Assembly: GCF_017301735.1 (NCBI RefSeq)
Contig: NZ_CP071090.1
Span: 12,693,001 to 12,757,000 of the forward strand
Direction of reading: 5' to 3'
Length of the DNA: 64,000 nucleotides
Source of the DNA: Pyxidicoccus parkwaysis
GTDB taxonomy: Bacteria; Myxococcota; Myxococcia; Myxococcales; Myxococcaceae
In this document: piece after piece, positions 1 through 8,433 of the stretch
How the letters are laid out: every line of letters starts with the position of its first letter
Numbering within the stretch: the first letter of the stretch is position 1
The notes under the pieces: generated by a model
What the model saw: only the letters and a program-made list of their open reading frames with translations
Told to the model about the DNA's origin: nothing
Databases searched by the model: none
Program-made: the position numbers and the translations under genes

Positions 1-246
1 TCCGGAAGGTTGCCGGGCACGCGCGTGAAGCTCGACTCGCCGGCCGCATCCACGGCGGAGGCCCACGTGGATGCGTTGGGTCGTGTGTTGTTGGGCGCGC
101 CGCCTTCGGAGGAGACGCGGACCACCATCCTCGCCGCGCTGTCGAAGCGGGCAGAGGCAGCGAGTGCCGAGGGCGAGCCGCAGCCCGTCGATGTTCCTCT
201 CATCGCCGGGCTGCTGCTCGGCTCACCGGAGTTCCAGAAGCAATGA
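1..246 (+). CDS. DUF1800 family protein, C-terminal fragment
   Basis: Only the last 81 codons are in the window; the start lies upstream. The tail ends in a Leu-rich helix followed by GSPEFQKQ and TGA. This form (GLLLGSPEFQ) is typical of the C-terminus of DUF1800 proteins, which are often exported and whose biochemical role is unsettled. The next gene on the same strand encodes a DUF1501 protein, the usual partner of DUF1800 in bacterial genomes, which supports the call. The family assignment rests on this short tail and on the neighbour. Confidence 0.7.
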   Translation, partial: SGRLPGTRVKLDSPAASTAEAHVDALGRVLLGAPPSEETRTTILAALSKRAEAASAEGEPQPVDVPLIAGLLLGSPEFQKQ

Positions 247-370
247 GCCCGTCACTTCACCTGGTGGTTGCTCGATGCGTTGGAACTCACGAAGCGACGA
301 GCCCGCGACGCTTCATTCGTTACGTTGCTGGGTTGCTGCTCGATGCGCCGGAGGTCATGAATCCATGAGC
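218..370 (+). repeat. Three degenerate copies of the DUF1800 gene end
   Basis: The end of the DUF1800 gene (leucine-rich codons, then AAGCAATGAGCCCGTCAC at about 239-256) recurs in degenerate form. A second copy at about 263-310 contains GTTGCTCGATGCG and AAGCGACGAGCCCGCGAC. A third at about 331-375 contains GTTGCTGCTCGATGCG and AATCCATGAGCTCGCGAC. The third copy supplies the ATG of the DUF1501 gene. The copies were aligned by eye and are imperfect. Confidence 0.5.
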
Positions 371-1612
371 TCGCGACTCTCTCGCCGCCACCTGCTGCGC
401 GCCCTGGGCATGACGGGTGCGGGCCTCGTGCTCGCACCGGGCTTCCTGAATCGCGCTCTGGCCGCCAGTGCCAACACGCCCGCCCGCCGCGCGTTTGTCA
501 CCGTCTTCCTGCGCGGAGGCGTGGATGGCCTGTCCCTCGTCCCACCCGTCGAGGATGCGGCGTACCACCGTGCACGTCCCTCACTGGCGCTGAAGTCACC
601 GGGCAGTGGCTCCGACGCCGCGCTGAAACTCGACGGGCGCTTCGGCCTGCACCCGAAGCTGGAGCCGCTGCTCCCGCTCTGGAATGAAGGCCGGCTCGCG
701 GTGCTGCACGGAGTGGGACTGCCGGAGCCGGTGCGCTCGCACTTCGACGCGCAGGACTTCGTGGAGTCCGGCACCCCGGGCCGCAAGTCCACACCGGACG
801 GCTGGCTCAATCGCGCCCTCGAAGAAGAGGAAGGCAGGGCCGCGCTGCGAGCCGTTGCACTCCAGCCCACGTTACCGAGAGCGCTGTTTGGAAACTCTGG
901 AGCCCTGGCCATGGGCCGGCTCGAAGAGTTCCGCCTCCGAGGCGGACGACGCGGCGAGCAGGTCGCCAGCGGCTTCAGCGCGCTCTATGCGGGCGCAGTG
1001 GACGAAGCCCTGCGCACGACGGGACACAGCGCCTTCGAGGCCCTGTCCCAACTCGACACGGAGCGCCTGTCGAAGCTGCCCGCCGACTCCACGGTGGAGT
1101 ACCCGCGAGGCACGCTGGGACAGCGGTTGCGAGACATTGCGAGGCTGCTCAAGGGCGACGTGGGGCTGGAGGTCGCCGCCACGGAGATGGGCGGCTGGGA
1201 CACGCACGCTGCGCAGGGCGCGGCCACGGGCGTCTTCGCCAACCGGTGCCAGGAGCTCGCGGGCGCACTGTCCGCCTTCGCCACGGACCTGGGCCCGAAG
1301 CTGGAGCAGGTGACGGTGGTGGTGCTCACGGAGTTCGGCCGCACGGTGCGGGAGAACGGCAGCGGGGGCACGGACCACGGAGTCGGGAGCGCCATGTTGG
1401 TGCTCGGTGGAGGCGTGCGAGGCGGGAAGGTATTCGGCCACTTCGACTCCCTCGCACAGGAGCACCTCCAAGACGGGCGTGACGTGCCCTCGTGGACGGA
1501 CGTGCGCGCACCGCTCGCGGAGGCGCTGCGCACGTGCCGTCCCGGCGTGGACCTGGCGAAGGTGTTCCCAGGCTTCACTCCACCCGCGCCGCTGGGGCTC
1601 TTCGCCGCATAG
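365..1612 (+). CDS. DUF1501 family protein, Tat-exported
   Basis: A 415-aa protein of the DUF1501 (sulfatase/alkaline-phosphatase-like fold) family. The N-terminus has a twin-arginine signal, SRRHLLRALG, a hydrophobic stretch and an Ala-rich cleavage region near residue 35, so export by Tat is expected. Family-like segments are FLRGGVDGLS near residue 50, FDAQDFVESG near 125, GGWDTHA near 277 and VLTEFGRTV followed by GTDHG near 320-345. ATG 365 is chosen because it places the Tat signal at the N-terminus; upstream in-frame starts would bury it. It follows the DUF1800 gene, the usual pairing. The substrate is unknown. Confidence 0.88.
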   Translation: MSSRLSRRHLLRALGMTGAGLVLAPGFLNRALAASANTPARRAFVTVFLRGGVDGLSLVPPVEDAAYHRARPSLALKSPGSGSDAALKLDGRFGLHPKLEPLLPLWNEGRLAVLHGVGLPEPVRSHFDAQDFVESGTPGRKSTPDGWLNRALEEEEGRAALRAVALQPTLPRALFGNSGALAMGRLEEFRLRGGRRGEQVASGFSALYAGAVDEALRTTGHSAFEALSQLDTERLSKLPADSTVEYPRGTLGQRLRDIARLLKGDVGLEVAATEMGGWDTHAAQGAATGVFANRCQELAGALSAFATDLGPKLEQVTVVVLTEFGRTVRENGSGGTDHGVGSAMLVLGGGVRGGKVFGHFDSLAQEHLQDGRDVPSWTDVRAPLAEALRTCRPGVDLAKVFPGFTPPAPLGLFAA

Positions 1613-1648
1613 GCCGCGCGGGGCCGGATGAGGCAGACTGGGGACTTC

Positions 1649-2458
1649 ATGCTCCGGTTGCGCCGCATGCTCACCCTCCTGGTCTCCATCGTCGCGGGTC
1701 TCTACGTCGTGCTGTGCGCGGTGGCCTTCTCGCTCCAGCGCTCCATGCTCTTCCCCGCGCCGAAGGCGGCTATCCGGCTCCCCGAGAAACAGGGGTTCGG
1801 CCGTCTGCCCCTCGATAATGGGCTGCACGTGGACACGTACTACCTGCCCGCGCCTCCTGGAGCGCCGACGGTGGTGCACTTCCATGGCAACGGTGAGCAA
1901 CTCCTGGACCAGATGGACCTCGGCACGCGGATGCACTCGCAGGGCCTGGGCTTCTTCGCCGTCGAGTATCCCGGCTATGGCGCCTCGCCCGGCAGCCCCA
2001 CCGAGGACGGCATCTACGCCGCCGCGGACGCGGCCCTCGCGTGGCTGCGCGCCCAGGGCGTGCCTCCAGAGCGCACGGTGCTCAGCGGGCGCAGCATCGG
2101 CACGGGCGTGGCGGTGGAGATGGCCCGGCGCGGCTACGGCTCGCGGCTGATGCTGGTGTCGCCGTACACGTCCATCCCGGACATGGCGGCCCTGAGCTTC
2201 CCCTTCCTGCCCACGCGTCTCCTGGTTCGGGACCGCTTCGACACCTTCTCCAAGGCGCCTGACGTGAAGCTGCCGGTGCTCATCATCCACGGCGAGCAGG
2301 ACACGCTCATCCCGGTGGAGATGGGGCGCAAGCTCGGGACACGCTTCCCTCACGCCACCGTGGAGACGGTGCCGGACGCCGGGCACGACGATGTGCTGGA
2401 TCGCTCCGGCACGAAGCTCATCGACCGCATGGCCGCCTTCGCGCTCGGCGGCCCGTGA
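1649..2458 (+). CDS. Alpha/beta hydrolase, membrane-anchored (BEM46/YfhR type)
   Basis: About 269 aa. Residues 1-30 form a hydrophobic N-terminal anchor (LTLLVSIVAGLYVVLCAVAF), followed by an alpha/beta-hydrolase fold. HFHGNGEQ near residue 77 is the oxyanion-hole region, GRSIGTG near 150 holds the nucleophile Ser, HGEQDTLIP near 215 carries the Asp, and GHDD near 245 carries the His. Length and motifs fit the BEM46/YfhR hydrolases, whose substrates are generally unknown. An in-frame ATG lies at 1628, but GGGGA about 5 bases before ATG 1649 favours the latter. Confidence 0.85.
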   Translation: MLRLRRMLTLLVSIVAGLYVVLCAVAFSLQRSMLFPAPKAAIRLPEKQGFGRLPLDNGLHVDTYYLPAPPGAPTVVHFHGNGEQLLDQMDLGTRMHSQGLGFFAVEYPGYGASPGSPTEDGIYAAADAALAWLRAQGVPPERTVLSGRSIGTGVAVEMARRGYGSRLMLVSPYTSIPDMAALSFPFLPTRLLVRDRFDTFSKAPDVKLPVLIIHGEQDTLIPVEMGRKLGTRFPHATVETVPDAGHDDVLDRSGTKLIDRMAAFALGGP

Positions 2459-2508
2459 GCGGTGGAGCCGGCTCGCGAGGCTCTACGTCACCCCGCGAGC
2501 CCGCGTCC

Positions 2509-2949
2509 TCAGTGAATCATCGACGGAGTGTTCGTGTGCGCGGAGACCTCGCGCACCAGCTCGGCGGTGTCCTCGGCCTGCATGTGCTGCGCGAGGTCCG
2601 CCTGCGAAATCATTCCGCAGACGGCGCCCTCGTCGTCGATGACAATCATCCGGCGCACCTGGTTCTCCTCCATGAGGTCGCGGCAGTCCTCCAGGGAGGT
2701 GTCCCTGTAGACGGTGGCCGTGGAGTGCGTCATCGCGTCGTTCACGTGGAGGGAGTACGGGTCCTTCCCCTGGGCGACGATGCGACAGGTGATGTCCCTG
2801 TCGGTGATGACGCCCAGCGGCTTGTTGTCGATGTCGACGACGGGTAGCGCTCCGCAGTCCCCGTCGACCATCCATTGGGCCGCCTGCTGGATGCTCGTGT
2901 CCGGCATGCAGGTGACCGGGTTCTCGGTCATGACTTCTTCCACCTTCAT
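2509..2949 (-). CDS. CBS-domain pair protein
   Basis: A stand-alone 146-aa protein of two CBS domains. The first (residues 1-60) has VEEVMTENPVTC, GALPVVD and PLGVITDRDI. The second (residues 68-130) has VNDAMTHS, RRMIVID and GMISQADLAQH. CBS pairs (Bateman modules) bind adenosyl ligands such as AMP, ATP or SAM and regulate partner proteins; no fused effector is present here, so the partner is unknown. It is convergent with the upstream hydrolase. The ATG at 2949 gives a start directly at the first CBS motif. Confidence 0.92.
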   Translation of the reverse strand: MKVEEVMTENPVTCMPDTSIQQAAQWMVDGDCGALPVVDIDNKPLGVITDRDITCRIVAQGKDPYSLHVNDAMTHSTATVYRDTSLEDCRDLMEENQVRRMIVIDDEGAVCGMISQADLAQHMQAEDTAELVREVSAHTNTPSMIH

Positions 2950-3094
2950 GGGCCATCTCCGGGAGTGGTGAGGTTTGCCCTTTCAAGGTGGGGCGCATGC
3001 GCGACTGCGGCAGAGGCCACCTCAGGGGGCCGCCCGGATGCCTGGGAGGAGCAGGGGCCCGCATGTCAGCGCCCCACCCGAGCGAGGAGCAGCT

Positions 3095-4342
3095 TCAGCG
3101 CGCCCGCTCCAGCCGCCACGAGCCGAGCATCCGGTCGAGCGTGTCCCTGTCCTCCTGCACCGCCGTGCCCACCAGCTTCCCATCGCCAGACATCACGGCG
3201 TCGTAGCGAACCTCGCCCGGCTCGCCCTGGCCGAAAGGCGAGGTGAAGCGCAGCGTCCCCTCCGGAGTCCGCTCCGCTCGCACCTCGAACGGGCCGTCAC
3301 TGCGTCCGTCCTCGAAGGTGATGCGCAGCACGCCGTCGTACCCGTCTCCATCCGGTTTCAGCTCCAGCCGCAGCGCCGCAGGGGACAGGCCCATCTGCTC
3401 CGGATAGAAGCGCAGCTCGCCCTTCCAGACGCCAGGAAGCGAATCCCAGCGCATGCCCACGCCCGACGGGAGTGACGGCAGCGTCCTCGGCGGCAGCGGC
3501 TCGACGGTGTCGCCATGAGCCTTCAGTGCTTCCACCGTCTTCCACGCCGTCTGCTGCAGCAGCCTCGCGGTGGGCTCGGGAAGCGAGACGAGGGTGGTTT
3601 CTCCTCCGCGCGGCTTGCCATCAGGTGTGGGGACGCCACGCACGGTGGACGTCAGTCCTTCCGGCGAGCGTCCGAACAGCGTCGCGTACAACGTGCACGC
3701 CGCCAGGTACGTGCCGGCCGGATTGGGATGACTTCCATCCGCGACGTACAAGGAGACCTCCGGATGCTGCTCGCGCACGGTGAGCCACGCGGGCCCCATG
3801 GGCACGACGGTGGCGCCGAGCTCGCGGCCCAGCGAGAAGAACGCATGGTTCAGCCGCACCTGGGCCTCCGGAGCCCACTGCCGGGACCACGTGAGCGAGA
3901 GAAGGGTCTTCGCGCCTTGCCGCCGCACCTCCGAATCGAACTTGCGCGCGTACGGGAAGAAGACCCGCTCCGGGTCATTGATTTCGAGCCGCCCGTCCAC
4001 GAGCAGTCCTCCCAGCGTGCTCTGCTCCTGGAGGACGACGTAGTCCCAGCCGCCTTCGCGGAGGACCTTCAGCGCCTTGCCGTCATCCCAGTGCGTCTTG
4101 AGCTGCGCGCCGCCCACCACCACCGCGCGAGTCTCCACCGGGAGGGGAGGGGACGCGGAGGCGGCCAGCGCCTCCAGCATGCGGGGCAGGTTGTTGTAGT
4201 AGGTGTAGCTGTTGCCGATGAAGAGCACCCGCGTCGGGCGAGGGCCCGTGGGTGCTTCCCCGTGGGGCTTGCACGAGGCCAGTGCCACGCAGCCGACGGC
4301 CAGTGCGACGAGCACCGCGCGACGGGTGCCAAGTCTGGACAT
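3095..4342 (-). CDS. SGNH/GDSL-like lipoprotein hydrolase
   Basis: A 415-aa predicted lipoprotein: MSRLGTRRAVLVALAVGCV leads into the lipobox LASC at about residues 23-26. The mature N-terminus carries LFIGNSYTYYNNLP (block I with a GNS-type catalytic Ser), and DGSHPNPAGTYLAA near residue 200 is the block V Asp-x-x-His, so an esterase-type SGNH fold is likely. The C-terminal third (from about residue 300) resembles a small beta domain of unknown role. A GTG lies at 4351, but AGGAGG 10 bases before ATG 4342 (and only 1 base from the GTG) supports ATG. Substrate unknown. Confidence 0.82.
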   Translation of the reverse strand: MSRLGTRRAVLVALAVGCVALASCKPHGEAPTGPRPTRVLFIGNSYTYYNNLPRMLEALAASASPPLPVETRAVVVGGAQLKTHWDDGKALKVLREGGWDYVVLQEQSTLGGLLVDGRLEINDPERVFFPYARKFDSEVRRQGAKTLLSLTWSRQWAPEAQVRLNHAFFSLGRELGATVVPMGPAWLTVREQHPEVSLYVADGSHPNPAGTYLAACTLYATLFGRSPEGLTSTVRGVPTPDGKPRGGETTLVSLPEPTARLLQQTAWKTVEALKAHGDTVEPLPPRTLPSLPSGVGMRWDSLPGVWKGELRFYPEQMGLSPAALRLELKPDGDGYDGVLRITFEDGRSDGPFEVRAERTPEGTLRFTSPFGQGEPGEVRYDAVMSGDGKLVGTAVQEDRDTLDRMLGSWRLERAR

Positions 4343-4487
4343 GACGCTCACCCCTCCTGCGTACTTCAGGGAGGCGATGGAACGCGAGGCAGTCGTCCAA
4401 CCTCCCGGGTATCGAATCGTTCCCGGACGTCTAATTCAGAGCGCCAGACGGGTCGATACAGTCACATGATAACGCAGGGCGTCGCTT

Positions 4488-4514
4488 GCGTGGGCAGGGG
4501 CCCGGCCCATACGC
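4488..4514 (+). promoter_or_regulatory. Leader hairpin upstream of the mtn operon
   Basis: GCGTGGGC (4488-4495) can pair with GCCCA-TA-CGC (4505-4514), giving an 8-bp stem with a 2-base bulge and a 9-base GC-rich loop, 33 bases before mtnB. It does not match the SAM-I or SAM-II riboswitch cores as I know them. It may be a transcript-leader element or simply GC-rich chance pairing. Confidence 0.25.
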
Positions 4515-4546
4515 TCCAGGCCCCGGTTTCCCCCAAGAGAGTACGG

Positions 4547-5188
4547 ATGAGTGCCCCGGCAGTCGCTTCCACGTCCCCCTCCACCGCGCTCGCGGACGCC
4601 GCTCGTGAAATCGTCGAGGTGGGCCGCTTCCTCAGCGTCCGCAACTTCGTGCCGGCCACCAGCGGCAACTTCTCGCGCCGGCTGGACGCGCGCACCGCCG
4701 CCGTCACTCGCTCCGGCGTGGACAAGGGCGAGCTGACCGAGGCCGACGTCTGGGCGCTCGACATCCACGCGCCGCCGCCGCCCGGCTCCTCCGCGGAGAC
4801 GCACCTGCACCTGCACCTCTACCGGGACAGGCCGCACGTCCAGGCCGTGCTGCACACGCACTCCATGGTCTCCGCGCTCTTGTCCAACCTGCGCAAGGCC
4901 GAGGGCGAATTGCGGCTGAGCGACTTCGAGTTGCTCAAGGCCCTGGGCGACAACAAGACGCACGAGGCGACAGTCTCAATCCCCATCTTCCCCAATGACC
5001 AGGACGTGCCCCGGCTCGCCGCGCGCGCGTCGGAACTCCTGGCGCAGCGCCCCGAGTGCGTGGCCTACCTCATCGCCGGCCACGGCCTCTACACCTGGGG
5101 CCGCTCCATGGCAGAGGCCCGCCGCCACACGGTGGCCCTGGAACACCTGCTGACGTACGAGCTCGAAACGATGAAGGTGCGACGATGA
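4547..5188 (+). CDS. mtnB: Methylthioribulose-1-phosphate dehydratase
   Basis: A 213-aa class II aldolase/adducin-fold enzyme. MtnB dehydrates 5-methylthioribulose-1-phosphate to 2,3-diketo-5-methylthiopentyl-1-phosphate in methionine salvage. Visible features are the substrate-binding ATSGNFSRR near residue 38, catalytic-type Glu in AETHLHLHLY near 84, zinc ligands in LHTHSM (His103, His105) and a third His in AGHGLYTWG near 179. It is the first gene of an operon; its stop overlaps the mtnD start (ATGA). ATG 4547 is the first start that fits the family length. The mtnD/mtnC neighbours distinguish it from an ordinary sugar-phosphate aldolase. Confidence 0.93.
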   Translation: MSAPAVASTSPSTALADAAREIVEVGRFLSVRNFVPATSGNFSRRLDARTAAVTRSGVDKGELTEADVWALDIHAPPPPGSSAETHLHLHLYRDRPHVQAVLHTHSMVSALLSNLRKAEGELRLSDFELLKALGDNKTHEATVSIPIFPNDQDVPRLAARASELLAQRPECVAYLIAGHGLYTWGRSMAEARRHTVALEHLLTYELETMKVRR

Positions 5189-5730
5189 GCCAGCTGACCA
5201 TCTACCCCGACGCCCACCCCGAAACCCCCGTGGGCACGTACACCGAAGTCGACGCCATCCGCCGTGAGCTCAACGCCATCGGCGTGCGCTTCGAGCGCGT
5301 GGACGCCTCCATCCCGCTGCCGGACGGCGCCGGCCAGGACGAGGTGCTCGCCGCGTACAAGCACGTGGTGGACGCGGAGAAGGCGAAGCACGGCTACAAC
5401 ACCGTGGACGTGGCGCGCATCAAGCCGGACAACCCCAACGCCGCGCAGGCCCGCCAGAAGTTCCTCTCCGAGCACACGCACACGGAGGACGAGTCCCGCG
5501 TCATGGTGGAGGGCAGCGGCTGCTTCTACCTGCGCACGCAGGGCAAGGTGTTCCAGATTGTCTGCACGCGCGGAGACCTCATCAGCGTCCCCGAGGGCAT
5601 GCGCCACTGGTTCGACATGGGCCCGCGCCCCGAGTTCGCCGCCATCCGCTTCTTCATCCGTCCGGACGGCTGGGTGGGCAACTTCACCGGCGACGCCATC
5701 GCCGACCGCTTCCCCCGTTACGAGACATGA
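5185..5730 (+). CDS. mtnD: Acireductone dioxygenase (ARD)
   Basis: A 181-aa cupin. It oxidises the acireductone 1,2-dihydroxy-3-keto-5-methylthiopentene to 2-keto-4-methylthiobutyrate plus formate (Fe form), the last ring-free step before transamination to methionine. The metal site is clear: HTHTEDE gives His97, His99 and Glu103, and RHWFD gives His141. GSGCFYLR and LISVPEGMRHW are cupin strands. ATG 5185 overlaps the mtnB stop by 4 bases and the gene's own stop overlaps mtnC in the same way, indicating translational coupling. Confidence 0.95.
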   Translation: MSQLTIYPDAHPETPVGTYTEVDAIRRELNAIGVRFERVDASIPLPDGAGQDEVLAAYKHVVDAEKAKHGYNTVDVARIKPDNPNAAQARQKFLSEHTHTEDESRVMVEGSGCFYLRTQGKVFQIVCTRGDLISVPEGMRHWFDMGPRPEFAAIRFFIRPDGWVGNFTGDAIADRFPRYET

Positions 5731-6422
5731 GCGGCGTGCGAGCAGTCCTCACCGACATCGAGGGCACCACCAGCTCCATCTCCTTCGTGAAGGACGTGCT
5801 GTTCCCCTTCGCGAAGCGCAACCTGGAGGCCTTCGTCACCGCCCACGCACACGAGCCGCGCGTGCGCGAGTGTCTGGATGGAGCGCGTGCGCTCGCCGGC
5901 AACCCGGGCCTGTCCGACGCGGACACCGTGGCGCTCTTGCGTCAGTGGATTGACGAGGACAAGAAGGCCACGCCGCTCAAGTCGATTCAGGGCCTCATCT
6001 GGGAGCAGGCCTACACGAGCGGCGAAGTGCAGGGCCACGTCTACCCCGACGCGGTGGACGGCCTTCGCGCGTGGCATGCGCGAGGCTTGCGCCTGTATGT
6101 CTATTCGTCGGGCTCCATCCCCGCGCAGAAGCTCATCTTCGGCCACACGGCCTGGGGTGATTTGACGCCGCTGTTCTCCGGCTACTTCGACACCACCACC
6201 GGCCCGAAGGTGGAGAGTCCCTCCTACGCGAAGATTGCGCAGGCCATCGGCCTTCCGCCCGAGCAGGTGCTCTTCCTGTCGGACAGCGTGGCGGAGCTTC
6301 ATGCCGCCCGCTCGGCCGGCATGCGCACGGCCTGTCTGGACCGGGGGGAAGCCGTCATCCCCGCCGGGCATGGCCACCCCACGTTTCACGGTTTCGCTAC
6401 GCTGGACCCGTCCGCCCTCTAA
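5727..6422 (+). CDS. mtnC: Enolase-phosphatase E1
   Basis: A 231-aa HAD-superfamily enzyme. It enolises and dephosphorylates the diketone phosphate made by MtnB, giving the acireductone used by MtnD. LTDIEGTTSSISFVKDVLFP carries the nucleophile Asp10 and acid/base Glu12; the SSGSIPAQKLIF segment near residue 128 is motif II with its Ser; GPKVESPSYAKI near 160 contributes the Lys; VLFLSDSVAELHAA near 187 is motif IV. Length is typical. It overlaps mtnD by 4 bases, and mtnP begins 23 bases after its stop. Confidence 0.95.
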   Translation: MSGVRAVLTDIEGTTSSISFVKDVLFPFAKRNLEAFVTAHAHEPRVRECLDGARALAGNPGLSDADTVALLRQWIDEDKKATPLKSIQGLIWEQAYTSGEVQGHVYPDAVDGLRAWHARGLRLYVYSSGSIPAQKLIFGHTAWGDLTPLFSGYFDTTTGPKVESPSYAKIAQAIGLPPEQVLFLSDSVAELHAARSAGMRTACLDRGEAVIPAGHGHPTFHGFATLDPSAL

Positions 6423-6445
6423 CCCCCGAGCCGGGAGTCCCCACC

Positions 6446-7330
6446 ATGTCCACTTCCACAAAGCCTGTCATCGGCATCCTCGGCGGCAGCGGCCTGTATC
6501 AGATTGACGGCCTGAAGGACGTCACCTGGAAGAAGGTGTCGTCGCCCTTCGGCGAGCCCTCGGACGAGCTGTGCTTCGGCACGCTCGACGGGGTGCAGGT
6601 CGTCTTCCTGCCGCGCCACGGCCGTGGCCACCGCGTGTCGCCCAGCGAAATCAACTACCGGGCGAACATCGACGCGCTCAAGCGCAGCGGTGTCACCGAT
6701 TTGCTCTCGCTGTCCGCGGTGGGCAGCCTCCGCGAGGACTTGCCCCCCGGCACCTTCGTGGTGACGGACCAGTTCATCGACCGCACCTTCGCGCGCGAGA
6801 AGTCCTTCTTCACCACCGGCATGGTGGCGCACGTGTCCATGGCGAAGCCGGTGTGCGGGCGCCTCGGTGACGCGCTGGTGGCCGCGTGCGAGGGCCTGGG
6901 CGTCAACGTGAAGCGCGGCGGCACGTACCTCGTGATGGAGGGGCCGCAGTTCTCCTCGCTCGCGGAGAGCCGCATGTACCGGAGCTGGGGCTGCGACGTC
7001 ATCGGCATGACGAACATGCCGGAGGCCAAGCTCGCCCGTGAGGCGGAGATTTGCTACGCGACGGTGGCCATGGTCACCGACTTCGACTGCTGGCACCCGG
7101 ACCATGACGCCGTCACCGTGGACCAGGTGATTGCCCACCTGCTGGGCAACGCCGGCAAGGCGCGCGGGCTGGTGAAGAACGTGGTGCCGCTGCTCGGCGC
7201 GCACACGGGCCCGTGCAGCAAGGGCTGCCAGAACGCGCTGGACCACGCGCTCATCACCTCGCCCGAGGCGCGAGACCCGGCGCTCCTGGAGAAGCTGTCC
7301 GCCGTGGCCGGCCGGGTGCTGCGCAAATGA
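6446..7330 (+). CDS. mtnP: S-methyl-5'-thioadenosine phosphorylase
   Basis: A 294-aa purine-nucleoside phosphorylase family member. It converts methylthioadenosine and phosphate to adenine and methylthioribose-1-phosphate, the entry step of salvage without a separate kinase. Motifs are IGILGGSGLYQI (phosphate loop), LPRHGRGHR, EINYRANI, MEGPQFSSLAES and VTDFDCWHPDHD; the Asp-containing DFDCW segment fits MTA phosphorylase rather than guanosine/inosine phosphorylase. Its stop overlaps the mtnA start by 4 bases. No mtnN/mtnK pair is visible, so this is the phosphorylase version of the pathway. Confidence 0.94.
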   Translation: MSTSTKPVIGILGGSGLYQIDGLKDVTWKKVSSPFGEPSDELCFGTLDGVQVVFLPRHGRGHRVSPSEINYRANIDALKRSGVTDLLSLSAVGSLREDLPPGTFVVTDQFIDRTFAREKSFFTTGMVAHVSMAKPVCGRLGDALVAACEGLGVNVKRGGTYLVMEGPQFSSLAESRMYRSWGCDVIGMTNMPEAKLAREAEICYATVAMVTDFDCWHPDHDAVTVDQVIAHLLGNAGKARGLVKNVVPLLGAHTGPCSKGCQNALDHALITSPEARDPALLEKLSAVAGRVLRK

Positions 7331-8433
7331 AGGTCCACGGCAAGCCGATGCGCTCCATCTGGGTCGAGCCCGACGGCGCCGCCGCCGGGGTCATCGACCA
7401 GACGCGCCTGCCGCACGCGTTCGTCACGGTGCGGCTGTCCACGCTCGACGAGGCGGCGCACGCCATCCGCAGCATGCTGGTGCGCGGGGCTCCGCTCATC
7501 GGCGCCACCGCCGCGTATGGCGTGTGGCTGGCGCTGCGCGCGGATGCGTCCGACGCGGCGCTGGAGAAGGCGCTCACGGTGCTGCGTGGCACGCGGCCCA
7601 CCGCAGTCAATCTGCACTGGGCGCTGGACGAGATGCGCCGTGCGCTGGCGCCGCTGCCTCCGGGCCAGCGCGTGGCGGCGGCGCTGCGCCGCGCGGGTGA
7701 AATCTGCGACGAGGACGTGGCCATCAACCGCTCCATCGGCGACCACGCGCTGAAGCTCTTCGAGGCGGCGTGGGAAAAGAAGGGGAAGAAGGGCCGGCTC
7801 AACGTGCTCACGCACTGCAACGCGGGCTGGCTGGCCACGGTGGACTGGGGCACGGCGCTGGCGCCCATCTACCTGGCGCACGACGCGGGCCTGCCCGTGC
7901 ACGTCTGGGTGGACGAGACGCGCCCGCGCAACCAGGGCGCGGTGCTGACGGCGTGGGAATTGGGCCAGCACGGTGTCCCGCACACCGTCATCGCCGACAA
8001 CGTGGGCGGCCACCTGATGCAGCACGGCGAGGTGGACCTGTGCATCGTCGGCACGGACCGCACCACCGCGCACGGGGACGTGGCGAACAAGATTGGCACG
8101 TACCTCAAGGCCCTGGCCGCGAAGGACAACGGCGTGCCTTTCTACGTGGCGCTGCCTTCGCCCACCATCGACTGGACGCTGAAGGACGGGGTGAAGGAAA
8201 TCCCCATTGAGCAGCGTGAGGGCACCGAATTGAGCGAAGTCACCGGGCGCTTGCGCTCGGGCGAGGTGGCCACGGTGCGGATTACGCCCGAGGGCAGTCC
8301 TGCGGCCAACTATGCGTTCGACGTGACGCCGGCGCGGCTGGTGACGGCGCTCGTCACGGAGCGCGGCGTGTGTCCGGCCACCGAGGAGGGACTGCTCTCC
8401 CTCTTCCCCGAGCGGCGCGGGAAGGCGGCGTGA
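7327..8433 (+). CDS. mtnA: Methylthioribose-1-phosphate isomerase
   Basis: A 368-aa member of the eIF-2B alpha/MtnA family. It isomerises the aldose product of MtnP to methylthioribulose-1-phosphate, the substrate of MtnB. Clear motifs are MLVRGAPLIGATAAYG near residue 52, the catalytic Cys in LTHCNAGWLATVDWG near 160, and the catalytic Asp in IVGTDRTTAHGDVANKIG near 240. ATG 7327 overlaps the mtnP stop; the end overlaps the GTG of the next gene by 4 bases, so the downstream aldolase belongs to the same transcript. Confidence 0.95.
   Translation: MKVHGKPMRSIWVEPDGAAAGVIDQTRLPHAFVTVRLSTLDEAAHAIRSMLVRGAPLIGATAAYGVWLALRADASDAALEKALTVLRGTRPTAVNLHWALDEMRRALAPLPPGQRVAAALRRAGEICDEDVAINRSIGDHALKLFEAAWEKKGKKGRLNVLTHCNAGWLATVDWGTALAPIYLAHDAGLPVHVWVDETRPRNQGAVLTAWELGQHGVPHTVIADNVGGHLMQHGEVDLCIVGTDRTTAHGDVANKIGTYLKALAAKDNGVPFYVALPSPTIDWTLKDGVKEIPIEQREGTELSEVTGRLRSGEVATVRITPEGSPAANYAFDVTPARLVTALVTERGVCPATEEGLLSLFPERRGKAA

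Noticed and set aside
3515..4546. Long upstream extension of the mtnB frame
   Set aside because: It runs antisense to the SGNH lipoprotein gene and would place about 340 unrelated residues before a full-length MtnB.
4400..4546. SAM riboswitch before the mtn operon
   Set aside because: Checked by eye for SAM-I and SAM-II core sequences and none was found; only a simple hairpin remains.
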